Shown here piece after piece: positions 46,617 to 54,841 of a stretch of DNA of 64,000 bases. Where the stretch lies: positions 2,046,001 to 2,110,000 of the forward strand of contig JAAHFU020000001.1 of the NCBI GenBank assembly GCA_010672825.2, read 5' to 3'. The notes beneath the pieces are model-generated. The model worked only from the letters and a program-made list of their open reading frames with translations. It ran no database searches and was not told the DNA's origin. How positions within the stretch are numbered: the first letter of the stretch is position 1; each line of letters opens with the position of its first letter. The translations under genes were made by a program, and so were the position numbers. The stretch is from Leptolyngbya sp. SIO1E4. Its GTDB lineage: Bacteria > Cyanobacteriota > Cyanobacteriia > Phormidesmidales > Phormidesmidaceae.

Positions 46617-48950
46617 ATGCCGAACTTGGTCAAGCGTGATCTTAGTCACAATCAACCAGTAGCTCCTACGTTGAAGCTGCTGATCGTTGAAGATGTCCAG
46701 GAAGATGTGGAATTAATTGCGTTATCTCTCGATGCCACAGAGTTTAACTTTCACTATGAAACAGCTGATTCCCTGGAGGAGTGTCGAGTTCTGCTAGCGC
46801 GCCAAACTTTTAGTGCCATCTTGGCAGATTATCGGCTACCGGGTTTACAAGCCCCTCAACTGTTCCAGTTAGTGAATCAGCTGCAACCCAATACTCCGTT
46901 TATTTTAGTCACTGGCAATTTAGGTGAGGAGGCGGCAGTTGAGTGCATCAAATCTGGAATGACAGATTATGTCTTAAAAGACCGCCTCTATCGGCTTCCG
47001 ACAGTCCTCAAGCGAGCTTTAGATGAGGCTGAGCTTAAGCGTCAACAACAGGCTGCGATCGCGCAAATTGAGGAGCAAGCGTGGCGAGAATCCATCCTCA
47101 ATCGTATCTTGCAGGCTATTCGTGGAACGCTTGTGCTTGAGGAAGTCTTGCAGACCACTGTGAATCAGCTACAAGTCGCCCTGGAGGTTGATCGGTGTTT
47201 GGTGGTACAGCCTAATCCTGAGCAACAAGCCCTTTTGCAATACATAGAAGGGGTATCAGAGGATGTCTGTTCTTCATTGAACACCCCGGATGACCTATGC
47301 CTTCATTTTGAAGAAGAGCTGAGAGCGGGTCAGCAGGTGATTGTGCACCAGTCTCATAGCCAACGCTTTCAAGAAATCGCACTTTTTTTAGAAAGACATC
47401 GGTTGCGTTCTATCTTGATGGCCCCCCTCAATTACCAGCAAGAATATTTTGGGGCGCTGATGCTACATCATGCCCGCAAACACCATGTTTGGACAGATAC
47501 TGAGCTTTCCCTTGTCAAAGCGGTTGCCGACCAATGTGCGATCGCGATCTACCAAACGAACCTGTACGAACAAGCTCAACACGAACTCGAACAACGCCGC
47601 CGGATCGAAGATCAGCTGCGGTACGACGCTTTCCATGATGGGCTCACTGGGCTCCCCAATCGTGCCCTGTTTTTAGATCGACTCAACCATGCTTTACAAA
47701 TTGCCCATCGGCATCAAGAAAGAGAAACCAGCACTTCCTCTCGTAAATTTGCAGTTTTGTTTCTCGATCTAGATGATTTCCGCATCGTTAACGATAGTTT
47801 GGGTCATGATGCTGGCGATTTTTTGCTGCGAGTGGTGGCCAATCGCCTCAGTCGCTGCCTACGTGCTGGTGACACCTTAGCCCGTACCAGCGGTGATGAG
47901 TTTGCCCTCTTACTGGAGGATATTGCGGGCATCGACGACATCACTGAAGTCGTCGAAAGTCTCCAGAATGTTCTGAAGCGCCCCATCACTCTAGAATCCC
48001 AAGAAATTTTTGTCAGCGCCTGCATCGGTATTGTGATTAATGCCCCCAATTACAGCGAGGCCGCTCAGTTTTTACGCGATGCTGACACAGCCATGTATCA
48101 GGCTAAAGCCCAGGGGCGAGGGCGGTACCAGGTCTTCAACGGCTCGATGCATACCCAAGTTAAACAGCGCCTACAGCTAGAAAATGACCTGCGGCGCGCC
48201 CTTGATCGCAAAGAGTTTACCCTAGCTTACCAACCCATTATTTATTTGCCTACGCAAAAAATTTGCGGATTTGAAGTGTTAATCCGCTGGTGTGACCCCG
48301 TTCACGGCGTTTTTTCCCCTGAACAATTTATTCCTGTGGCGGAACAAACAGGGCTGATCATGCCTATCGGTGAGTGGATGTTGCATCAAGCCTGTATACA
48401 GTGGAAAAAATGGTTGCTGCGCTGGCCCCAGAAAATCGCGAAGTGCCGGGTTAGCGTTAATTTATCTGCCAAGCAATTTGCTCAACCTTATCTCATTGAA
48501 CAAATTGATGATATTCTTCGGGCAACCGGCATTCATGGTCACCATTTAAGGCTGGAAATTACCGAAAGCGCCTTGATTGAAAGTGAAATTACGGCGCTAG
48601 AGACCTTACAACAGCTTCAGGATAGAAATATCCAAGTCGTCATGGATGATTTTGGAACAGGTTACTCCTCTCTGAGTTATCTGCTGCGTTTTCCTAAAGA
48701 TGTCTTGAAGATTGATAAGTCATTCGTGTCGCATTTGGAAAACAATCCGGATAACCAGGAGATCATCAAAACGATCATTGCATTGGGCAGTAACTTAGGC
48801 CTTGACATTGTGGGTGAAGGGATTGAGACAGAGCATCAGGCTCAATTCTTGTTGGCACAAGGCTGTTTATTTGGTCAGGGATATTGGTTTTCTGCCCCGC
48901 TGACCAGTGTCGCTGCCGAAGCAAAATTAGAGAAGCAGTTTAGCCGATAA
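46617..48950 (+). CDS. Receiver-GAF-GGDEF-EAL signalling protein (c-di-GMP metabolism)
   Basis: 777 residues. The receiver domain (about 20-140) has VEDVQED and the phospho-acceptor Asp71 in ADYRLPG, followed by a helical linker and a GAF domain (about 160-320) with no chromophore-type Cys-His. The GGDEF domain (about 340-500) reads RTSGDEF at residues 424-429+, so the first Gly is Ser; the EAL domain (about 515-765) has GFEVLIRW (Glu553, Val, Leu), NLSAKQF, EITESAL, DDFGTGYSSLSYL and EGIET. The EAL active-site pattern looks complete, with Val for Ala. It may therefore degrade c-di-GMP, with synthesis activity uncertain. Phosphorylation by an unknown kinase should control it. Confidence 0.92.
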   Translation: MPNLVKRDLSHNQPVAPTLKLLIVEDVQEDVELIALSLDATEFNFHYETADSLEECRVLLARQTFSAILADYRLPGLQAPQLFQLVNQLQPNTPFILVTGNLGEEAAVECIKSGMTDYVLKDRLYRLPTVLKRALDEAELKRQQQAAIAQIEEQAWRESILNRILQAIRGTLVLEEVLQTTVNQLQVALEVDRCLVVQPNPEQQALLQYIEGVSEDVCSSLNTPDDLCLHFEEELRAGQQVIVHQSHSQRFQEIALFLERHRLRSILMAPLNYQQEYFGALMLHHARKHHVWTDTELSLVKAVADQCAIAIYQTNLYEQAQHELEQRRRIEDQLRYDAFHDGLTGLPNRALFLDRLNHALQIAHRHQERETSTSSRKFAVLFLDLDDFRIVNDSLGHDAGDFLLRVVANRLSRCLRAGDTLARTSGDEFALLLEDIAGIDDITEVVESLQNVLKRPITLESQEIFVSACIGIVINAPNYSEAAQFLRDADTAMYQAKAQGRGRYQVFNGSMHTQVKQRLQLENDLRRALDRKEFTLAYQPIIYLPTQKICGFEVLIRWCDPVHGVFSPEQFIPVAEQTGLIMPIGEWMLHQACIQWKKWLLRWPQKIAKCRVSVNLSAKQFAQPYLIEQIDDILRATGIHGHHLRLEITESALIESEITALETLQQLQDRNIQVVMDDFGTGYSSLSYLLRFPKDVLKIDKSFVSHLENNPDNQEIIKTIIALGSNLGLDIVGEGIETEHQAQFLLAQGCLFGQGYWFSAPLTSVAAEAKLEKQFSR

Positions 48951-48978
48951 GGCATTGCCCCGCTAGGCGCTGAGCAGG

Positions 48979-50541
48979 CTACGGCGAGCAGATTTCCCCA
49001 TCGGATGTAAACGCGAGTGGGTAGCTGGCTGCTAGGGGGTCAGCATTTGCTGCCTGGGCCTGAAAGCCATAGCCTCGAATCAGGGTGTAGTCTTTGATAA
49101 CTATCCCCAATCGCTTTATCGTCAGGGTTTCAGGGGCATCCGTGCGGTTAAACATGGCGAGATGCGTTGGGCAAATCGGGTGCCAGCGATCGCCCAACAG
49201 CACACCATCCCGCCCATCCAACGCCTCAGCGTCGTACCAAAAGTCAAACTGATCGATGCGGCCTGAAATCGCCAGCACCGAAGCATCCTGAAGAATATAG
49301 GCCAAGGCCGCTGCAGAGCGATAATCCGTTGTCAACAATAGAGGCGAGGTGGATACAGTTGTTCCCTGGTGTTTGACCCATGCGGCTACCTCTGGCCAAC
49401 CGTAGAGCATGCGGGTGTCATTATCACCGGTTTCCCCCATTAAGGCCGATAAAGGCAGCACTGCATGGTGCACCACCAGCAGTAAAGCCACCACACTCCC
49501 CAATCCAGTCGCACCCAGCAGTCGCTTAGGGTGTCTCAGGGTGGTTGGACGATAGCGATGGAGAAACACCCTAGCCATGAGAGGGAACAAGAGAGGGTAG
49601 GCCAAAATATTCCAGTAGTAGAGGACTGGAGCCCGCAAAGACAGCAACGCTAGGCAGATTGTAGAAACCCCCAAAACCCCCCATGCTAAGCGCTGATAGG
49701 TGACCCCAAAGCGGCTATCTTGTCCATGCCAGGGAGTTTGTGCAGCTGCCCAAACATGAACCGGGCCAAAAATCAGACCGCTGAGCAACAAGAACCCCAG
49801 GGGGCCTAACCAGTTCACGGTTTGTCTTTCAGCCTGAACGCTCCGACCCAGGTAAAACTGGAAGGAATAAAAGTCATGCTGGATATTCCACCAAAATACG
49901 GGGGTGACCACTAGCAGAGCCAGCGCGATCGCCAGATATAAATGTCCATTCCGAAATAAACCTCGCCAGCGTTTGTGGGACGCGATCGCCCCCAAAAAAC
50001 CAACCCCTAAAAACAGCGCCACGTACTTACACAAGCCTGCCAGGCCCATCAGCACAGCGGCCCCATATAGCCAGCGATACGCATCTAGGCGATCGTGACT
50101 GAGAAACCGCGCTAGGCAATACCCTGCAGCCGTACCAAAGCAGATGAGCCAGTGATCGTGCCACGCCATGGCCAGAAATAGAAAAAACAGCGGTGAACTC
50201 AGCACCAGCAATACCGTTAGCCAGAAGGCAGAGCGCGACTGGTGCCCGTACAAGCGCTGACAAATCACCCCATATAGCCAGAACAACAAGCCTGTGCTGA
50301 TCGCTGTAGGCAGCCGTAGAACGAAGTGCGATCGGCCCAAGATCGCTGTAAAGCCCCCCTGCACCCATGCATGAAATGGGGGATGGTCAAAGTACGACCA
50401 ATCCAAATGCTGACCCCATAGCCAGTAGTAAGCCTCATCTGAATTGGGAAAAACCCCCAGCCAAAACGCAAGTCTCAGCCCGATCAGAACACCCAAAATC
50501 GGCCAGTAGCGTTGCAAAACAAAAGACTGCAAGCTACCCAT
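48979..50541 (-). CDS. GT39-like membrane glycosyltransferase
   Basis: 520 residues from ATG 50541; upstream TTG/GTG codons are possible but less likely. It has about 10-12 membrane helices. The first loop contains PNSDEAYYWLWGQHLDWSYFDHPPFHAW, the acidic catalytic pattern of ArnT/PMT-like polyprenyl-phosphate-dependent transferases. A long soluble C-terminal region (about residues 370-520) lies on the outer side. It should transfer a sugar from a lipid carrier to an exported acceptor. It is downstream of the gene at 50632-51291 on the same strand, separated by four 15-bp tandem repeats. Confidence 0.9.
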   Translation of the reverse strand: MGSLQSFVLQRYWPILGVLIGLRLAFWLGVFPNSDEAYYWLWGQHLDWSYFDHPPFHAWVQGGFTAILGRSHFVLRLPTAISTGLLFWLYGVICQRLYGHQSRSAFWLTVLLVLSSPLFFLFLAMAWHDHWLICFGTAAGYCLARFLSHDRLDAYRWLYGAAVLMGLAGLCKYVALFLGVGFLGAIASHKRWRGLFRNGHLYLAIALALLVVTPVFWWNIQHDFYSFQFYLGRSVQAERQTVNWLGPLGFLLLSGLIFGPVHVWAAAQTPWHGQDSRFGVTYQRLAWGVLGVSTICLALLSLRAPVLYYWNILAYPLLFPLMARVFLHRYRPTTLRHPKRLLGATGLGSVVALLLVVHHAVLPLSALMGETGDNDTRMLYGWPEVAAWVKHQGTTVSTSPLLLTTDYRSAAALAYILQDASVLAISGRIDQFDFWYDAEALDGRDGVLLGDRWHPICPTHLAMFNRTDAPETLTIKRLGIVIKDYTLIRGYGFQAQAANADPLAASYPLAFTSDGEICSP

Positions 50542-50557
50542 CACCAAAGCATCCGAT

Positions 50558-50617
50558 GCCCTAACATCTGGTGTTCTAACGTCTGGCTTTCTAAGGTATG
50601 GCGTTCTAACATCTGGT
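50558..50617. repeat. Four tandem 15-bp units
   Basis: Units at 50558-50572, 50573-50587, 50588-50602 and 50603-50617 follow the pattern GTTCTAACATCTGGT with two to four changes each. They fill most of the gap between two minus-strand genes, just upstream of the GT39 start. Confidence 0.88.
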
Positions 50618-50631
50618 GCCTCATGCCCATC

Positions 50632-51291
50632 CTAGTCCGCCGGATTCTCTGATGTTCCAATATCCTCTAAGTCGTCCAGATCAAAGGAGTCTGCAGCTTC
50701 AACGCTGAGTTCCTCTTCATCGGTAGCGGGCAGAATCGCAGTGGCGACATCGTCCTCGATTTCATTCGCGGAAACAATTGCAGGCAGCCCTGCCCCCTTC
50801 AACCCCCGCAAAATACGCTCTGGACTTTGCGGGAAAACCACAAACAGCGGGCGGACAATCTCAGCTTCATCGCTGAGCAGATGCCGGTAGCGGGCTGGCA
50901 AGAGCCATTCGTACCCCCGGTCGAGCAAAATCTGAGCCTGTCGCCATCGCATCAGCAGGTCAGAAAAATCTTCGTTAGGCCGATGGATAAAGACCAGAAG
51001 CTCAACCCCAGTCTTGATTTTCCACTCTGGGTCGCACATGAGCATCACGACATCGCAAGGCAGCAAAACCGTTTCGCCTGCCGATAGATGAATGCCGGCA
51101 TGGCCAGTTGGCTGAATTGGGCTACGAACTCGGATCACGGGCAGCGGGATGGTGACCAGGCTGTCTTTGGGGCGTCGCATGCTAGGGATCAATTCCAGGT
51201 AGGGGCGATATTGTTGCAGCAAAGCCAATGCTCCCCTGTATTCACTACAGATCGCTAGCAATGTTTCATATTGAATCTGCTTAACCGCCAT
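50632..51291 (-). CDS. Hypothetical protein, acidic C-terminus
   Basis: A 219-residue soluble protein with no recognised domain. The N-terminus is helical (AVKQIQYETLLAICSEYRGALALLQQYRPY), the middle has beta-rich sequence with VIRVRSPIQPTGHAG and VLLPCDVVMLMCDPEWK, and there is a Trp/Arg-rich helix near residue 130. The last 45 residues are strongly acidic (Asp/Glu). It appears to be a cyanobacterial conserved type. It is divergent from the DUF6464-like gene at 51422 and lies upstream of the GT39 gene. Confidence 0.8.
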   Translation of the reverse strand: MAVKQIQYETLLAICSEYRGALALLQQYRPYLELIPSMRRPKDSLVTIPLPVIRVRSPIQPTGHAGIHLSAGETVLLPCDVVMLMCDPEWKIKTGVELLVFIHRPNEDFSDLLMRWRQAQILLDRGYEWLLPARYRHLLSDEAEIVRPLFVVFPQSPERILRGLKGAGLPAIVSANEIEDDVATAILPATDEEELSVEAADSFDLDDLEDIGTSENPAD

Positions 51292-51421
51292 AGCGACTCC
51301 GGCCGAAAATCTCTGTCTGCAATTTTAACGAACCCGCTTTCGCCCTGCGCCTCCCTTGGATCCTGACAAAAGCGACCTCCCTTGAGAGAATAGCGGGCAT
51401 ATAGAAACTTCTAAACCGGAT

Positions 51422-51787
51422 ATGGCGCATACGTCTCCCCCGACAGAACTCATTCTCAATCATCCCAGGCGATCGCTGGGTAGCTTGTATCTCGACTGGG
51501 CACCCCAGCCAGGCGCTGATCTGTTCCATGAAGGGCAAATTTATACGGTGCTAGAGCGGCATCATCAGTACCAGTTCAAAGTCAACCGCTACCATCTGCA
51601 TAAAATTGCCCTGTACGTTCAAACCGCTGAATTGTCTGAAGAAAAAAGCTGGGTTGATCATCGGTGGATTATTGGCAATGCGACCTGCCGCTACAATGCC
51701 CGTTCAGAAATTCTGCGCTGTGTCGTGAATCCAGAGGGACCGTGCCACGGCTGTCAGCATTACAGCCCTCGCGAAAATGCTCATTGA
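51422..51787 (+). CDS. Soluble cysteine-motif protein (DUF6464-like)
   Basis: A 121-residue protein with no membrane segment. The C-terminal block IIGNATCRYNARSEILRC, then VVNPEGPCHGCQHY, is clearly related to that of the gene at 30413: NARS, LRC, VNP, GPC, GCQ and Y match. The N-terminal 70 residues contain a beta-rich stretch with FHEGQIYTVLERHHQYQF. The function is unknown; the conserved Cys spacing suggests a bound metal or disulfide. It is followed by the GT39/TPR gene 80 bp downstream on the same strand. Confidence 0.82.
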   Translation: MAHTSPPTELILNHPRRSLGSLYLDWAPQPGADLFHEGQIYTVLERHHQYQFKVNRYHLHKIALYVQTAELSEEKSWVDHRWIIGNATCRYNARSEILRCVVNPEGPCHGCQHYSPRENAH

Positions 51788-51867
51788 GCAGCCATTCGTC
51801 ACCGAGACGCCATCGCCCTCCCCTACAATACAGCTGTGCTCGGCAAGTATGAGATCGCTTAAACACC

Positions 51868-54459
51868 ATGGCAAAACAGCCGTCTTCCTGGATGCAAGAT
51901 TTGGGGCGAATTGTCGTGATGTGGGGGCTAGCAACGGCAATCGCGGCCCTATGGCTCATTCTGGACAAGGGAGTTCCCGCTTGGGATCAAGCGGAGCATC
52001 TGTCCCATTCCATGAACCATTGGTGGACACTGACCCACAGTAATTGGCTCTCCGCTGATGGGTGGCGACACCTTTGGATGCTGTCTCCCAAATACCCCCC
52101 TGTTTTCTACTTTGTGTCTGCTTTAGCGCATCTTTTCCTGGGGCCAGGGAGTGATCAGGCCATGGCTGCCAATAGTTTCTTTGCGTTCCTGCTGCTGCTC
52201 GCGACCTATGGGCTAGGGCGCCATCTCTTTAGTGCTCAAACGGGCCTGCTGGCCGCCGGGATTTGTCTGCTCATACCCCGGCTCATCCAGATTGGGCTAG
52301 ATTATCAACTCGATTATGCAGTCACGGCACTGATCATGGTCTGCTTTTGGAGCCTCACGGTCTGGCGTGATGCCGCCAAAGGATGGCGGCAATGGCTTTG
52401 GATGCTGGCTTTTGGAATCAGTTTTGGGCTAGCGCTCATGACCAAACAATCGACCGTGCTATTTTTGGCGGTGCCGCTGGTTTGGGTGACGCTGACAACG
52501 CTGATTCATCGGCGGTGGGGGCGCTTCTTGCAACTGGTAGTAGGGGCGATCGCAACCATAGCGGTCATGATCCCCTGGCTGTCAGTGAATTGGGTTTTTC
52601 AGTTCAGCATTTTAGAAAACACGAATGTGCGCTCGGCTCAGGCAGAGGGGGATCCGATGCTGAACACCGTGGCCGCCTGGATTTATTACTGGCAAGATTT
52701 ACCCGTAGCAGTTTCCTGGCTGCTGTTACTCGTACCTCTGGTGGGCATTGCTTTATGGTATGTGGGCCTACTCCCCGGGCGGCGAGCCTCTCAGTCCTTA
52801 GATGGCAGCCCGTCCGGTCGCAGCTGGTTGCTGACTTATTTCTTAGCGGCCTATTTGCTGTGGTCGGCGATCGTCAATAAAGATCCCCGTTACATTGCCC
52901 CCTACTTGCCTGCCCTAGCGATTTTTTTGGCATGGGGGTTGGTCTGTTGGGGGCGACGCTGGCCTGCGGTAACCCGCGTCACTGTGGGGTTGGCGATGCT
53001 GGTCTCCTTTTTCAATCTGTTTCCCTTAGGATTGGCGCCAGCCGAGTGGTTGGCAACAACGCTGGCTCCCCATGGCCAGCTTTATCCTGACCGAGGTCAG
53101 CCCTATCCTCACTCAGAAATGATTGACCATGTGGCCCAGGCCAGCCCTTACCAACTCTCGACGATTGGGGGGCTGCACTCAACAGCTATCGTTAATCAGC
53201 ACAACGTCAGCTACTACGGCAAACTGCAAGATTATCAAGTCTATGGACGGCAGGTCGGCAGCCGCCCCAGCCTGATTGAGAAAGACCTGCGATCGCTGTC
53301 TTGGTTTTATGCCCAAGGTAATCTGAGCGAGCCCTGGCCTCTTACAGAAGACAATTCCCATGCTGAAATGGTGCGTCAGCTAGCCCAAAGGCCAGACTTT
53401 GCCTTAGAGCGAACCTGGGATCTGCCCGAGAACAAACGCCTGTATCTCTATCGCCGCCAGCAGTTTCCAGTCACCATCACGGCCCTACCAGATAGCGCTT
53501 GTGCTGCTGAACCTTTACCGCGCTTAAACCGAGTCGAAACCCCGACTCAAATTTCTCCTGGTCAGGTCATGCCCATCACCTATGAATGGATTGGTCAATG
53601 GAATTCGCTGCAGGCGGGATTTACCTTACTGACGTGGCAACCAACAGCCAATCCTCCCACCAATCCCCGCACCTGGATTCACGACCACGGAATTGGTTTA
53701 GGGTCGTTGCGGCCCCACCCCATTCAAGCCAACCAAACCACCCTCAGCGCTGCTGATATTAACCCAGACAGTTGCTTCCAAGTGACTGAGCGCACGGCTA
53801 CCCTGCCTCCAGAAGACGCTGTCCCTGGGGCATATCGGCTCACGGGCAGCTATTTCACCCCTGCCGACGATACCCCTAGCCCTCTGACAATACCCGATGT
53901 CTTGGTGACGGTTACGCCTCAAGCTCAGCCTGTCCCTACGGCTGAACTTGACTGGGTCACGCAACTCCGGGAAGCGAGCCGGTTTTTGCCCCAAGGCCCG
54001 GACTCCTTAGATGAAGTGTTTGATCCGATCGGGCGCATTAACGTCTATGACCCGATTCAAAACTATACGGTTCAAGCCGAAGAGACACTGCAGCGACGCT
54101 GGCAAACCGAGCCCGAAACCATTGCCTATGGCTATGGCTTAGTATTGGCACAAGTCTTGCAGTTGAAAGTTGATACGGCGATCGCCTCGCTCGAACAACT
54201 GGTCACACAGGATGCTGATAATCCCTATGCCCATGCCTACCTGGGCTTCGTTAACCTGTATGCCTTTCGTCCTAGAGCTGCGCAAGCGGCGTTAGCTCCG
54301 GCCCTTGAGCTGGCTCCTGAGTCTCCTGAAATTCAGGGGCTGAGCGCACTTGCTGCACTGTTCCAAGGGAATATTTGGGGAGCGTGGCAAAAGGGACGCA
54401 CCGCGATTTCGCTCGCGACCGCATCGAATGCGTTTAACGAAGTCTCAACGGCTCCCTGA
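51868..54459 (+). CDS. GT39-like membrane glycosyltransferase with C-terminal TPR region
   Basis: An 863-residue protein. About eleven membrane helices occupy residues 12-400, with the first loop PAWDQAEHLSHSMNHWW carrying the acidic residue of lipid-sugar-dependent transferases and KYPPVFYF next. After that come a soluble region with a SGACAAEP-like Cys segment and beta-rich domains (about 520-690), and then a helical TPR-like region from about 735 to 855 (IAYGYGLVLAQVLQLKVDTA and PYAHAYLGFVNLYAFRP). The C-terminal half is probably extracytoplasmic. Acceptor is unknown. It converges with the large modular gene at 54842. Confidence 0.88.
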   Translation: MAKQPSSWMQDLGRIVVMWGLATAIAALWLILDKGVPAWDQAEHLSHSMNHWWTLTHSNWLSADGWRHLWMLSPKYPPVFYFVSALAHLFLGPGSDQAMAANSFFAFLLLLATYGLGRHLFSAQTGLLAAGICLLIPRLIQIGLDYQLDYAVTALIMVCFWSLTVWRDAAKGWRQWLWMLAFGISFGLALMTKQSTVLFLAVPLVWVTLTTLIHRRWGRFLQLVVGAIATIAVMIPWLSVNWVFQFSILENTNVRSAQAEGDPMLNTVAAWIYYWQDLPVAVSWLLLLVPLVGIALWYVGLLPGRRASQSLDGSPSGRSWLLTYFLAAYLLWSAIVNKDPRYIAPYLPALAIFLAWGLVCWGRRWPAVTRVTVGLAMLVSFFNLFPLGLAPAEWLATTLAPHGQLYPDRGQPYPHSEMIDHVAQASPYQLSTIGGLHSTAIVNQHNVSYYGKLQDYQVYGRQVGSRPSLIEKDLRSLSWFYAQGNLSEPWPLTEDNSHAEMVRQLAQRPDFALERTWDLPENKRLYLYRRQQFPVTITALPDSACAAEPLPRLNRVETPTQISPGQVMPITYEWIGQWNSLQAGFTLLTWQPTANPPTNPRTWIHDHGIGLGSLRPHPIQANQTTLSAADINPDSCFQVTERTATLPPEDAVPGAYRLTGSYFTPADDTPSPLTIPDVLVTVTPQAQPVPTAELDWVTQLREASRFLPQGPDSLDEVFDPIGRINVYDPIQNYTVQAEETLQRRWQTEPETIAYGYGLVLAQVLQLKVDTAIASLEQLVTQDADNPYAHAYLGFVNLYAFRPRAAQAALAPALELAPESPEIQGLSALAALFQGNIWGAWQKGRTAISLATASNAFNEVSTAP

Positions 54460-54492
54460 AAACAGCGATCGCGCTTTTGTGACACCTATCGC

Positions 54493-54571
54493 GACAGGCA
54501 GAAAGCAGAAAGCAAAACCTTGCTGCATCAGAATTCCAGGAAATCTGATTGTCCTGACACTTCAGGTGTAA
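54493..54571 (+). repeat. Interspersed repeat family 2, apparently uninterrupted
   Basis: It matches 16041-16096 and continues directly into GACACTTCAGGTGTAA, whose counterpart at the other locus (TTTCAGGTGCAA near 16200-16210) is found only after the inserted family 1 copy. Confidence 0.65.
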
Positions 54572-54664
54572 GCGCAAAAGCCCAGAAAATTCTAGGATCT
54601 TCAAGAAGTGGCAAAGAGTTTTCAAGCTCTCTGCCACCCCTTAAACATCATCACTGATGAGACT

Positions 54665-54758
54665 TATCGCGGTTTGCAACGGATAAAGCACACCCTAGAC
54701 CCATACCCTAAAACCGGTCTTGACCCAGATGCACTGGATTCAACTGAACAGGGCTATC
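54665..54758 (+). repeat. Interspersed repeat family 1, copy G
   Basis: About 94 bp: TATCGCGGTTTGCA, GGATAAAGCACACCCTAGACC, CATACCCTAAAACCGG, TCTTGACCCAGATGCACTGGAT, and the end CAACTGAACAGGGCTATC. The hairpin CCAG-ATGCA-CTGG is intact. Confidence 0.85.
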
Positions 54759-54841
54759 TTTGGCTAGATATGCTCGATCATCGAGAATGGGCATGAGGAT
54801 GGTGGGATGGGCTCAGCAGATAGCCCATCCATGTTGCCTCT

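Larger units (their letters stand above)
54460..54841. other. 382-bp intergenic region between convergent genes
   Basis: No gene is supported. It holds a family 2 repeat (54493-54571) and family 1 copy G (54665-54758). No clear intrinsic terminator is seen for either flanking gene. Confidence 0.65.
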
